Shown here one piece after another: positions 36,431 to 45,735 of a DNA stretch of 64,000 nt. Every line of letters begins with the position of its first letter. Position 1 is the first letter of the stretch. Both the position numbers and the translations under genes were made by a program. The notes beneath the pieces were generated by a model that worked only from the letters and a program-made list of their open reading frames with translations, was not told the DNA's origin and did not search any database. Source of the stretch: Algoriphagus ratkowskyi (GTDB taxonomy: Bacteria; Bacteroidota; Bacteroidia; Cytophagales; Cyclobacteriaceae); NCBI RefSeq assembly GCF_002150505.1, contig NZ_MSSV01000025.1, forward strand, positions 1 through 64,000, given 5' to 3'.

Positions 36431-37656
36431 GCTTGGTCGTTTTGGCTGATGACTTCTTTGAAGATGGTAAGTAGCTCTTCGTTTGGCTCTTGACCCTTGT
36501 CACTTTGGTAGAAAAGCTTGAATAAACTTTCCATGTCTTTTCCCAGGTCTTCCACTTTTAGACTTAGATTTTCCCTGCCCAAAGGGTTTTTGATCTGCGG
36601 AATCAAGTTCACAATTCCATCGTGTCCTTTCATGATTGCTTTTCGGGTTGCTGCTTCGATGGAGCTTTCGGTGATGTAGGTCAATTCCACAAAGCAATAA
36701 GGATTCTTTTCTAGCCAGGCTAAAGTTTCTGGAAGATTATCGAAGGTTTTGCGATAGAGAGGTCTTCCTTCGGTCAATCCAATTGGACTATAGCTTACAG
36801 GCTTCACCGGTTCTGCTTCGATGATCACTACTTGCTTTTGCTGGTCGGCTTCGCTGAAGGAGTAGGCGAGAGGAGAACTGGAATACACTACTGGGCAATG
36901 CTCGTGTCCGACTGAGTGATAGCGATGTAAATGTCCCAAGGCTGCGTACTGGATTTGTGCTGGGAGATTTCTAGTATATAGTGCTTGAGTTCCACCCACA
37001 TGGAGAATCGGTCTCTCAGATTCTGGCTCCGCTTCCGGTTTTTCTCCTTCTTTCATAAAGAAAAAATGTCCTGCGAAAAGATTAACGCCTTGATCATCGC
37101 AATACTGATCAGCGATTTTCTTCCAATTTGCACCCATCAAATTGCGGAATTCCTCCTCACGATCTCCTTCGCCTAGGTATGTTTTCATCGAAACCTCATT
37201 GGCGTATGGAGCCAAGATAATTCGAACTGGAAAATCAAATTTGGGCAGTTTCATTTCCACAAAACCTTCAGCAGCTTGTGTGATTTCTATGCCATTATCA
37301 AGTTTACCAGTTGGGATGACTGTGTCATATTTTCCATAGAAAAAAATACCCATCTCTCGAGCCAGAGGATCTGGAGCTTCGACAAACTGCGTACTGTCAT
37401 GGTTTCCTGAGATGGCGATAATCGGTCGTTTGCCACCATTTGTCAATCTGCGGAGTGATTTGTAAAGCAATTCTACCGCCTCATGACTTGGATTGAAGGT
37501 GTCAAAGATATCTCCAGCCAACAGAATCAAATCTACATTTTCCCGATCAGCTATTGTTCTGATTTCTTCCAAAACCAGTTTTTGCTCCTCGAGTCTTGAG
37601 AATTCCTGAAGTCTTTTTCCTAAATGCCAATCTGCGGTGTGGAGGATTTTGATCAT
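36427..37656 (-). CDS. sbcD: Exonuclease subunit SbcD
   Basis: A 409-residue Mre11-like metallophosphoesterase, the nuclease partner of SbcC. Metal motifs: DWHLG at residues 9-13, GDIFD at 48-52, and SGNHDS near 100; later GHFFF and LGHLHRYH complete the site. The C-terminal DUF4-type capping region is present. First gene of the minus-strand sbcDC operon, divergent from the RlpA-like gene. Confidence 0.95.
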   Translation of the reverse strand: MIKILHTADWHLGKRLQEFSRLEEQKLVLEEIRTIADRENVDLILLAGDIFDTFNPSHEAVELLYKSLRRLTNGGKRPIIAISGNHDSTQFVEAPDPLAREMGIFFYGKYDTVIPTGKLDNGIEITQAAEGFVEMKLPKFDFPVRIILAPYANEVSMKTYLGEGDREEEFRNLMGANWKKIADQYCDDQGVNLFAGHFFFMKEGEKPEAEPESERPILHVGGTQALYTRNLPAQIQYAALGHLHRYHSVGHEHCPVVYSSSPLAYSFSEADQQKQVVIIEAEPVKPVSYSPIGLTEGRPLYRKTFDNLPETLAWLEKNPYCFVELTYITESSIEAATRKAIMKGHDGIVNLIPQIKNPLGRENLSLKVEDLGKDMESLFKLFYQSDKGQEPNEELLTIFKEVISQNDQA

Positions 37657-37754
37657 GTCCGTTCTAAAAATGAATGAAAAACTAAATTACTTCAGCGGAA
37701 GACTTGCTGCAAGTGATTTGATACAATAGACATTAATTGGCATCTTTATTGGAA

Positions 37755-38273
37755 ATGCAGGCGAAATTCAGATTACCTATGTGGAATTGGTTTCTTATTT
37801 TGTTGACTTCGCTTATTCCGGAGCCAGCTCAGCCTCAATTGGCTCCTGATGCCTTGCTGATCCAAGAAGGAGTAGCCAGCTACTATGGTCGAAGGTTTCA
37901 CTTAAGGAGAACTTCCAATGGAGAAGTTTTTCACATGGACAGTTTAACCGCAGCTCACAAAACTCTGCCTTTTGATACCAAAGTAAGAGTATCTCGTGAA
38001 GATACTGGTGAATTTGTTTGGGTGCGGATTAACGATAGACTTCCCAAAACTTCTCGGCGAATCATAGATTTGTCGCGAAAAGCAGGGACTCAGCTAGGTC
38101 TTCTAGAAGATGGAATTGTTAAAGTGCGCATCGAAGTAGAAAATCCAGCAGAGATAAATAGACTTATTCAGTATTTTGGAGAGCATCCACCGGCTACTAT
38201 GAGGTTAAGGCCAGTAGATGAAGTAATTACACCGCCTCTGGTTGAAATTGATACATCAATTCCATTTTTTTAG
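37755..38273 (+). CDS. RlpA-like septal ring lytic transglycosylase family protein
   Basis: A 172-residue exported protein. The signal-like segment WNWFLILLTSLIPEP precedes a double-psi beta-barrel (RlpA fold) at about residues 45-130: GVASYYGRRFHLRRTSNGE (short form ASYYGRRF), TAAHKTLPF, VRINDRLP and IIDLSRKAG. RlpA proteins cut naked glycan strands during cell division. The SPOR domain found in E. coli RlpA is absent, so septal targeting would need another route. ATG 37755 is preferred to a TTG at 37737. No lipobox Cys is seen. Confidence 0.83.
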   Translation: MQAKFRLPMWNWFLILLTSLIPEPAQPQLAPDALLIQEGVASYYGRRFHLRRTSNGEVFHMDSLTAAHKTLPFDTKVRVSREDTGEFVWVRINDRLPKTSRRIIDLSRKAGTQLGLLEDGIVKVRIEVENPAEINRLIQYFGEHPPATMRLRPVDEVITPPLVEIDTSIPFF

Positions 38274-38354
38274 GATCATTAACATCCTTTCTACAATAAA
38301 GACTTTGAGATTGAATAATTAGTTAGTTTCTTATTACCTGAAACTACTATCTAA

Positions 38355-39425
38355 ATGAAAAACTTCCCTCTCATACTTTTAGGTTTTTTAATAGTCCTAT
38401 TTTCAGCCTGTACAGAAGACAAGGAAAAGCTCAAGGAAGCTCCCACAGAATCTTTTCGAAATGAAGTTGCCGCCACAGAAGTAAACGTCGCTACTGCCGA
38501 GCGAAAAAGTTTCGATTATCTCATCCAAGCTCCTGGTAAATTGGAAGCTGGTGCTGAAGTCCTTGCCGTGATAGAGCAAGCTGGATACTTACTTGAAGTG
38601 AATGTGCGCGAAGGACAGTTCGTAAATAAAGGTGATGTCATTGCCCGCTTGGATGCAACTGAGCCTACTTTTAGGTTGGAGAAAGCCAAGATCGCGCTCC
38701 GGAATTCCAATGCAGAATATGAATCCATGAAAATGGGTTTTAACAATTTGTTTGAATCAGACAATGCAGAGCAGAAAGCAGTAGTAGATGAGCAACTCCG
38801 AGCCAAATCAGGAATTTTCTTAAATGAGGTAGAACTCAAGGAAGCTCAAATGGCTTTTGATAGATCTGTGGTAAAGGCGCCAATCTCCGGGCAAGTAGCT
38901 GATCTCAAGTATAAAGCAGGAAGTTTAGTTGGTTCCAATGAGGTCCTTTGCCAAATTTTGGGGACCAGCCAGTTTATCCTCAAAGTAAAAGTCTTAGAGT
39001 CTGACATCAGCCTTATTTCCCTTAATCAAAAAGCAGAGGTTTATCCTATCTCTAATACTCAAACGGCATTGGAAGGAAAGGTAAGTGGCATCAATCCTAA
39101 AGTTGATGAAAATGGCTTAGTTCAGGTTTCCATCACCTTAGGAGCCAATAAAAGTCTCCTTCCAGGAATGAATGCCCGAGCCATAATCCGCGCTCCGCAA
39201 AACAATTCCTTGGTTGTGCCAAAGGATGCACTAGTCTATAGATCGGGTAGAGCGGTAGTTTTCTCCATAGAAAACAAAGAATCCAAGTGGAATTATGTAG
39301 AAGTGGGAAAGGACAACGGGGAGGAAGTGGAGATTCTAGAAGGACTGGAGGAAAATAGCACAGTAATCACTTCCAACAACCTGCAACTTGCGCATCAGGC
39401 TCCGGTTCAAATCGTAAAAGAATAA
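38355..39425 (+). CDS. RND efflux periplasmic adaptor (membrane fusion protein)
   Basis: A 356-residue lipoprotein with lipobox FSAC (Cys19). It has the adaptor layout: barrel-sandwich/lipoyl halves (VIEQAGYLLEVNVREGQFVNKGDVIARLD, short form VREGQFVNKGD, and APISGQVADL), a short helical hairpin at about 110-165, a beta-barrel and a membrane-proximal domain. It links an inner-membrane RND pump to an outer-membrane channel. The two permease genes follow 3 and 2 nt apart, so one adaptor serves both. No TolC-like channel gene is in this operon. Confidence 0.92.
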   Translation: MKNFPLILLGFLIVLFSACTEDKEKLKEAPTESFRNEVAATEVNVATAERKSFDYLIQAPGKLEAGAEVLAVIEQAGYLLEVNVREGQFVNKGDVIARLDATEPTFRLEKAKIALRNSNAEYESMKMGFNNLFESDNAEQKAVVDEQLRAKSGIFLNEVELKEAQMAFDRSVVKAPISGQVADLKYKAGSLVGSNEVLCQILGTSQFILKVKVLESDISLISLNQKAEVYPISNTQTALEGKVSGINPKVDENGLVQVSITLGANKSLLPGMNARAIIRAPQNNSLVVPKDALVYRSGRAVVFSIENKESKWNYVEVGKDNGEEVEILEGLEENSTVITSNNLQLAHQAPVQIVKE

Positions 39426-39428
39426 GTC

Positions 39429-42400
39429 ATGGTTAGATTTTTACTGGCCCGGCCGATTGCAGTTTTTATGACTTTTATGGCGTTGATGGTTTTTGCCTTC
39501 ATCGTCCTTCGTACACTGCCTATTTCGCTTTTGCCTCCTATCGATGTGCCACAGATCGTGGTGAAAGTCAGTTATCCAAATGCTTCTCCGGAAGCGATTG
39601 AGCAAAATGTCCTCAGCCCAATTCGTGAAGGCTTGATCACCTTGAATGGCCTGGAGGAAATGGACTCCAAGGCAGGTTCGGAGGTAGGAACAATTCGATT
39701 GACCTTCGACTACAGAACCAAGATGGAGTTGGCCTACATCGATGTAAATGAGAAAATAGATCGCTTGACAAATGGTCTTCCCGAAGATCTTGGACGTCCC
39801 GAAGTAATCCGTATCAACACCTCTGATATTCCAGTTGCCCGAGTACAGGTGGTGCCAAAAGAAGGAGCGGACGCAGTAGAAGTGAGTTTGCTTACAGAGA
39901 ATGTCCTAAAGAAAAGAATTGAGCAGCTTCCGGGAGTATCGCTGGTGGATATCAATGGTAAAAAGGAGCGAATCATCACCGTAAAGCCAAATGAGGAGGC
40001 TTTATCAGCCTTAGGCATGACCCAGCAAAATGTAATCGCAGCAATCCAATCCGGTAATTCTGATCTGCCAGGGATATCCGTGAAAGATGGTCAATTCAGA
40101 TATTATCTTCGTCTGGCGACTAGAGTAGATACGCCAAAGGATATAGAAAGCTTGCCTGTGGCAGCGTCTTCAGGTGTGATTATTCCATTGGGAAAATTGG
40201 CTGAAGTGACTTACGAGACTCAAGAAACTCTGGGTTTTCACCTTTTCGGAACGAAGGAAAGTTTGGTAATTACCGTTCACAAACAGGCCTCAGCCAAAAT
40301 GAATGAACTGATTCCTGCACTTAAAGAGGCGATTGAATTATTTAAAACGGATTATCCTCAGGTAGATTTTGAAATTACCCAAGATCAGTCCAATCTCCTA
40401 AACGCAGCCATTTCTAACCTTGAAACTTCACTGCTCTTTGGTGGAGTTTTCGCTTTTGCAGTACTCTTTCTATTTATGAAAGACTACAGACTTCCACTTA
40501 TTATTGGGGTGAGTTTACCGTCTTCTTTGCTGATTTCTTTCTTGATTTTCTACTTTTTTAATCTTTCTATCAACATCATTTCTTTATCAGGCTTGGCGCT
40601 CGGGATCGGAATGCTGATCGATAATGCGATCATTGTTCTAGATAATATTACCCGAAAGCGGGAGAGTGGTTTGCCGCTTTTTGAAGCTTGCGTGGAAGGC
40701 GTAGACGAAGTGATGGGAGCTCTGGTCAGTTCTGTCTTGACGACACTTGCAGTATTCGTTCCGCTGGTTTTTCTTAGTGGGATTTCTGGTGCCTTATTCT
40801 TTGATCAAGCTGTCGCGGTGACGGCGATACTTTCGGTTTCACTTGCCGTGGCTTTTATACTGCTTCCTATGCTTTACTACCTTCTCTTTTCGCGTAGCAA
40901 AAAAGCCTTTGATGATGGCGAAGGAGCATTTTTCACTAGAGTTTTAGGATTATATGAGTTTGGCTATCGCAAAATAACGGGTAATAGGAAGGTGGCTATG
41001 CTTCTATTTATGTTACTGATTCCACTGGGTTTAGGTATTAGCCTTATTCTAAAAACGAGTGGTTTGCCAGAGATCGAGAAGCTGGATGCTACGCTAGATG
41101 TGGATTGGTCGGAACCGATTTCTGCGGCTGAAAATAGAGACCGTGTGCTGACACTTTTGAAAAGTATGGAAGGAAAGTATGATCAGGTAGAAGCAGATGT
41201 GGGAGTGAAGCAATTCTTGCTGTTCGATGGGGAAAACTCCATACAGCAGTCTTTACTCTATTTCCTTTTCCCAACGGTAGAAGATAAAGAAGCTGCGATC
41301 AAGGAATTGGAAGCTAATCTGAAGCAGAATTATCCTGAAGCATCTTTTACGTTAGGAGATGCACCAAATGCCTTTGACCAGTTATTCAATTCCAATAAGC
41401 CATTTTACGAAGTGAGATGGAAAGATCTAGGAGCAAAAGAGCCAGTGCCAGAGGAGAAAATGGATCCTTGGCTAAGTCAATTCCCAACTCAAGAATGGGA
41501 GCGAGGGCCAGGTTTGCAGAAGGAAGCCTCAGTAGTTTTTACACTTCGTGCCGATAAGATGGCTATCTATCAGGTTCCTGTGGATGTAGTACAAAATCAG
41601 ATTGCGAAGCTTTTTGGGACTTTTACCATTACAGATATTAGACGCTTTGGCGAGATTACTCCGATCAGATTGAAGGAGCCAAATACGCGATTTGAAGATT
41701 TGTTGAGAAACACGCGAGTGATAGTTTCTGATTCCACTTCGTACATTTTGGGTGAATTTGTAGAATACAATTACGAGGATCATTACAAATATGTAACTGC
41801 CGACAAGGGTGGCATCTATCAATCTCTGCATGTGACGACAGAGAATCCTGACGAAAATGCAAGTTCATACATTCGTTGGGGGCAAGAGAAGAATCTGGGT
41901 GTGAAGGTGGTAGGGCAGTATTTCAGAGACAAGGAAAATATTCGTCAGCTGATTGGGATTTTGCTGATTTCAGTATTACTGCTTTATTTCATTTTGGCAG
42001 CTCAATTTGAGAGTTTTATTCAACCATTAATCGTCGTATTTACACTTCCCCTGGGAATTGGAGGAGCATTTTTAGTGCTGTTAATTAGTGGATCTTCACT
42101 CAATGTGATGTCTGCTATCGGTCTAGTAGTGATGCTGGGAATCATGGTGAATGATGCGATCCTGAAGATCGATACTATTAATCGCCTGCGTGCTACTTAT
42201 GTAGAGTCTGACGAGATTTCCGCTTGTGAAGCACTTGAAATGGCACTTCACAGAGCTGGGCAGATTCGACTCAAGCCGATCTTGATGACTTCGATTACCA
42301 CAATTTTGGCTTTGATCCCAATTGTGTTTAGCTCTGGTTTGGGAGCAGATTTGCAGCGACCATTGGTGTATGCAGTGATCGGAGGTTTGACCATCGGCAC

Positions 42401-42473
42401 ACTGACTGCCTTGTATTTTGTGCCACTGGCTTATTGGTTTACTGTTTCCAAGAAATCTCTGAAAGCGACCTAA
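39429..42473 (+). CDS. RND efflux permease, first of two
   Basis: A 1014-residue inner-membrane proton antiporter of the AcrB/MdtB class. The N-terminus MVRFLLARPIAVFM and DVPQIVVKVSYPNASPEAIEQ (short form PQIVVKVSYPNASP) are typical. Twelve membrane segments fall in two groups (1 near residue 10, 2-6 at 335-480, 7 near 525, 8-12 at 840-1000). In TM4 the relay reads LIDN, with D398 and N399 where AcrB has two Asp. TM10 has VNDAILKID with a Lys. It is followed 1 nt later by a second, different permease, so a heteromeric pump is likely. Confidence 0.94.
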   Translation: MVRFLLARPIAVFMTFMALMVFAFIVLRTLPISLLPPIDVPQIVVKVSYPNASPEAIEQNVLSPIREGLITLNGLEEMDSKAGSEVGTIRLTFDYRTKMELAYIDVNEKIDRLTNGLPEDLGRPEVIRINTSDIPVARVQVVPKEGADAVEVSLLTENVLKKRIEQLPGVSLVDINGKKERIITVKPNEEALSALGMTQQNVIAAIQSGNSDLPGISVKDGQFRYYLRLATRVDTPKDIESLPVAASSGVIIPLGKLAEVTYETQETLGFHLFGTKESLVITVHKQASAKMNELIPALKEAIELFKTDYPQVDFEITQDQSNLLNAAISNLETSLLFGGVFAFAVLFLFMKDYRLPLIIGVSLPSSLLISFLIFYFFNLSINIISLSGLALGIGMLIDNAIIVLDNITRKRESGLPLFEACVEGVDEVMGALVSSVLTTLAVFVPLVFLSGISGALFFDQAVAVTAILSVSLAVAFILLPMLYYLLFSRSKKAFDDGEGAFFTRVLGLYEFGYRKITGNRKVAMLLFMLLIPLGLGISLILKTSGLPEIEKLDATLDVDWSEPISAAENRDRVLTLLKSMEGKYDQVEADVGVKQFLLFDGENSIQQSLLYFLFPTVEDKEAAIKELEANLKQNYPEASFTLGDAPNAFDQLFNSNKPFYEVRWKDLGAKEPVPEEKMDPWLSQFPTQEWERGPGLQKEASVVFTLRADKMAIYQVPVDVVQNQIAKLFGTFTITDIRRFGEITPIRLKEPNTRFEDLLRNTRVIVSDSTSYILGEFVEYNYEDHYKYVTADKGGIYQSLHVTTENPDENASSYIRWGQEKNLGVKVVGQYFRDKENIRQLIGILLISVLLLYFILAAQFESFIQPLIVVFTLPLGIGGAFLVLLISGSSLNVMSAIGLVVMLGIMVNDAILKIDTINRLRATYVESDEISACEALEMALHRAGQIRLKPILMTSITTILALIPIVFSSGLGADLQRPLVYAVIGGLTIGTLTALYFVPLAYWFTVSKKSLKAT

Positions 42474-42474
42474 T

Positions 42475-45400
42475 ATGACTCCATTCAGAATTCTGATATT
42501 CTTTGTAGTCGTGTCGATTCTTGGGTTGGCGGTGATTCCTATGCTTTCAGTGGATCTTAATCCCAAGGAACGCTCCCCAATTATATCAGTGGGTTATAGT
42601 ATTGGAAATGCCTCACCAGAAATCGTGGAGAAACTTGCGACTTCTCCCTTAGAAGGCGCTTTTTCCCGACTTTCAGAACTTAAAGAAATCAACTCCACCT
42701 CTAGTTATAATGGGGGATATATCACGCTGACTTTCGACAAGAAAGCGGATATGGAAATGAAGAAATTTGAGATTTCTGCTATGGTGAGGCAGATTTATCC
42801 TCAAATGGATCAGCGTGTTCGATATCCAACAGTGACACAGTCTTCTCAGGCTAGGTCGGACGACAAAACTCCGATTTTAACCTATAGTGTAAATGGTCCA
42901 TTTGCCTCTTTTGAAATCAAGAAAATAGCTGAGGATATCCTAAAGCCCGCGCTCACCAGGTACGAGGAAGTGGAGGAAGTGAATGTGAGGGGAGCAAATG
43001 ATCTACAGCTGTATGTGACCTACGATATCCAAAAAATGCAGGCTTTTGGAGTCACAAAGAGCCAGTTGGATAATAGTGTTCGCAGTGCTTTTGGGATGAC
43101 GTTCCCTGGGGCGGTGATGAATAGCCAGGGGCAGACTCTCTTTGTCGAAGTAGATCGCTCGCTGAAGGATAAAGATCAGCTGGAGAATTTGGTCGTGAGC
43201 AAAGTGGGTGGAATGGAAGTTCGGTTGCGGGACGTGGCAAGTTTGACTCTAGAAGAAGCCGAAGCAACTAGTTACTTTAGAATCAACGGAAACAACTCAG
43301 TGACCCTATCTATCTATAATAGGGACGGAGTAAATAAGGTCTTGCTGGCGCAAAATTTAAAATCAGCTATAGAAAGTGCTGGACAACAACTTCCTGCAGG
43401 ATTTGAGGTGCGCTTGGAAAATGACGACACCGAATACTTGGAAAAGGAGCTGAATAAAATCTATAAGAGATCGGGGCTTTCGATCCTGATCTTGGTAGTC
43501 TTTATTTTTCTGATCAATAGAAATATCAAATATCTGAGTATTCTGTTTTTGGGAATTGTAGCCAACCTCAGCTTATGTGCTATCGTGCTGTATTTCCTGA
43601 AAGTAGATATTCATCTGTATTCTCTGGCTGGATTGACGATTAGTTTTGGCTTGATCGTGGACAATGCGATTATCATGATCGATCACTTGCATAAGCATAA
43701 GAATCGTCGGGTTTTCTTGGCACTTTTAGCGGCCTCTATGACGACTATCGCAGCGCTGATGATCGTGTTTTTCCTACCTGAAGAAGATCGAAAAAACCTG
43801 ACAGAGTTTTCCATTGTGGTTTCAGTGATGCTGGGGATTTCGCTTTTGATTGCCTTGGTGTTTACTCCGGCTTTCTATCAAGTGATGTTCAAAGAATCGG
43901 TGAGTCAAGGCAGAAAATTGACTCTTCCGAAGTTGCGGAAGCGAGCCAAATATTTACGAAATTATGAGAAAAGTATAGCCTGGACGGCTCGATACAGAAA
44001 GACATTTGTTACCCTCTTGATCCTGCTTTTTGGAACACCTATTTTTTTCCTCCCAGCCAAATGGGAAGAGCATGAATGGTATAATAAAACAGTGGGAAAT
44101 ACCTTCTATCAGGAAGAAGTTCGGCCTTATGTGGATAAAGCACTGGGTGGTGCCATGCGAATGTTCGTACGCGGAGTTTATGAGAAAAGTGGTTATCGAG
44201 AAGCTGCAAAGACACGACTATACGTCACCTGTCAATTGCCATTTGGAAATACGCTGGATCAGATGGATTTTATTATGCGAGAATTTGAGTCTTACCTGAA
44301 AGATGTGGAGGGAATCGACCAATTTGTAACTACAGTCAGCGATGGGCAACGAGCGCGTATTGAAATTACTTTCAAGGAAGCATATGAAACGGGGGCTTTG
44401 CCTTATCAGCTCAAAGGGAAATTATCTGTTAAATCTACCGATTGGAGCGGTGCTAGATGGAATGTGTATGGTGTAGGGCAAGGCTTTTATACCGGAGGTT
44501 CCAGTGATCAGATTCCTAGCTATCGGGTGAAGATGATGGGCTACAACTTCGATGAGTTGGAGCGCCAGGCAAATGTGATGGCAGAAAAGCTGTTGGCACA
44601 TAAGCGAATTCAAGAAGTAAAGACTAACGAGCGGGCTGGCTATGGCGAGCAGAAAACGGAGGAATATGTGCTTCGACTTGATCAGAATAGAATGGCGATG
44701 GGGAGTACCAATCAATTCGAAGTTATCACTGCCTTGCAGGATATGTCCAAACCAACTGGGCCGTCATCGATACTGACACTGGAGGAAAAGAACTATGGAG
44801 TGATGGTCCGTGAGCGAAAATCCAAGGATTTTAGCAAGTTCGATATGGAGCAAAAAGGCTTGATTGGCGGTGAAAATCGGGTGTTCAAAATCTCTGATTA
44901 TGGTACTTTAAATAAGGAAACTACCACAAATTCTCTTCATAAGGAAAATAGACAGTACATCCGAATAGTTGCTTTTGAGTACATGGGTTCAGGAAAATTC
45001 GGACAGGAGTACCTCGATGAAGTCCTAGCCGAGATGAAGCAAATTATGCCGATAGGCTATGAAGCCAAGAAGGATTCCTATAATTGGAACTATGAACAAC
45101 AGAAGCGACAGTATTCACTTTTGGGGTTACTTATCATCGGGATATTTATGATCTGTTCGGTGTTGTTCGAGAATTTGAAGCAGCCGATATATATCATCGT
45201 AATCATCCCGATTAGTTTTATTGGTTTGTTTTTGATCTTCTCACTTTTCGATTTTTACTTCGATCAGGGCGGATATGCGGCCTTTGTGATGCTGGGAGGT
45301 TTGGCTGTAAACGCTGGGATCTTTATAGTGAATGACCTGAACAATAGAGACACAGGACTTTACAATCGAAATGTACTGAAGTCCGTAGCCGGCAAGGCGA

Positions 45401-45675
45401 TTCCTATTTTGTTGACGATTATGTCCACCTGTTTCGGTTTGATTCCTTTTATCATGGAAGGTCAAAATGAGGTTTTCTGGTTCTCGCTGGCGATCGGGAC
45501 GATTGGGGGATTGATCTTCAGTATGATAGGGGTGTTTTGGGTGCTGCCGGTGTTGCTATGGAAAAAATCTCTCGCAACGGCGCAACGGCGCTACGATCCT
45601 GTTTCTGTCAAGGCTAAGCGCAAATGGTTTTTCTCTTGGCGGCGCGGCGGCGGAGCGAAGTTAAATAACCTTTGA
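42475..45675 (+). CDS. RND efflux permease, second of two, with repeat-derived tail
   Basis: A 1066-residue RND permease, diverged from its upstream neighbour. TM4 has FGLIVDNAIIMID, again with Asp-Asn. TM10-11 show LAVNAGIFIVND without the Lys of the first permease, so the two may differ in proton relay. The normal protein end is at about residue 1031 (VLPVLLWKK). The last 34 codons (45571-45672) are written in the intergenic repeat CGCAACGGCGCAACGG / CGGCGGAGCGAAGTTAA, giving a basic Arg-Gly-rich tail, and the stop lies inside the hairpin 45667-45699. The tail is probably an accretion rather than a functional domain. Confidence 0.92.
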   Translation: MTPFRILIFFVVVSILGLAVIPMLSVDLNPKERSPIISVGYSIGNASPEIVEKLATSPLEGAFSRLSELKEINSTSSYNGGYITLTFDKKADMEMKKFEISAMVRQIYPQMDQRVRYPTVTQSSQARSDDKTPILTYSVNGPFASFEIKKIAEDILKPALTRYEEVEEVNVRGANDLQLYVTYDIQKMQAFGVTKSQLDNSVRSAFGMTFPGAVMNSQGQTLFVEVDRSLKDKDQLENLVVSKVGGMEVRLRDVASLTLEEAEATSYFRINGNNSVTLSIYNRDGVNKVLLAQNLKSAIESAGQQLPAGFEVRLENDDTEYLEKELNKIYKRSGLSILILVVFIFLINRNIKYLSILFLGIVANLSLCAIVLYFLKVDIHLYSLAGLTISFGLIVDNAIIMIDHLHKHKNRRVFLALLAASMTTIAALMIVFFLPEEDRKNLTEFSIVVSVMLGISLLIALVFTPAFYQVMFKESVSQGRKLTLPKLRKRAKYLRNYEKSIAWTARYRKTFVTLLILLFGTPIFFLPAKWEEHEWYNKTVGNTFYQEEVRPYVDKALGGAMRMFVRGVYEKSGYREAAKTRLYVTCQLPFGNTLDQMDFIMREFESYLKDVEGIDQFVTTVSDGQRARIEITFKEAYETGALPYQLKGKLSVKSTDWSGARWNVYGVGQGFYTGGSSDQIPSYRVKMMGYNFDELERQANVMAEKLLAHKRIQEVKTNERAGYGEQKTEEYVLRLDQNRMAMGSTNQFEVITALQDMSKPTGPSSILTLEEKNYGVMVRERKSKDFSKFDMEQKGLIGGENRVFKISDYGTLNKETTTNSLHKENRQYIRIVAFEYMGSGKFGQEYLDEVLAEMKQIMPIGYEAKKDSYNWNYEQQKRQYSLLGLLIIGIFMICSVLFENLKQPIYIIVIIPISFIGLFLIFSLFDFYFDQGGYAAFVMLGGLAVNAGIFIVNDLNNRDTGLYNRNVLKSVAGKAIPILLTIMSTCFGLIPFIMEGQNEVFWFSLAIGTIGGLIFSMIGVFWVLPVLLWKKSLATAQRRYDPVSVKAKRKWFFSWRRGGGAKLNNL
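45571..45672 (+). repeat. Intergenic repeat reading into the RND permease 3' end
   Basis: Text of the type CTCGCAACGGCGCAACGG and CGGCGGAGCGAAGTTAA also occurs at 46851-46876 and in part at 46979-47010 and 54375-54390, all in intergenic DNA. Here it forms codons 1033-1066. Confidence 0.6.
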
Positions 45676-45699
45676 GGTTTTTTTTGAACCTCGAAGGTT
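45667..45699. repeat. AACCTTTGAGGTT hairpin, copy 1
   Basis: 13-nt arms AACCTTTGAGGTT / AACCTCGAAGGTT (one mismatch) around a T-rich loop. Copies at 46877-46909 and 54427-54459. Placed at a gene end, so it might act as a terminator or mRNA 3' stabiliser. Confidence 0.65.
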
Positions 45700-45735
45700 T
45701 ACAGATGAAAAATTTGATGTCTTAAATCCATTACG

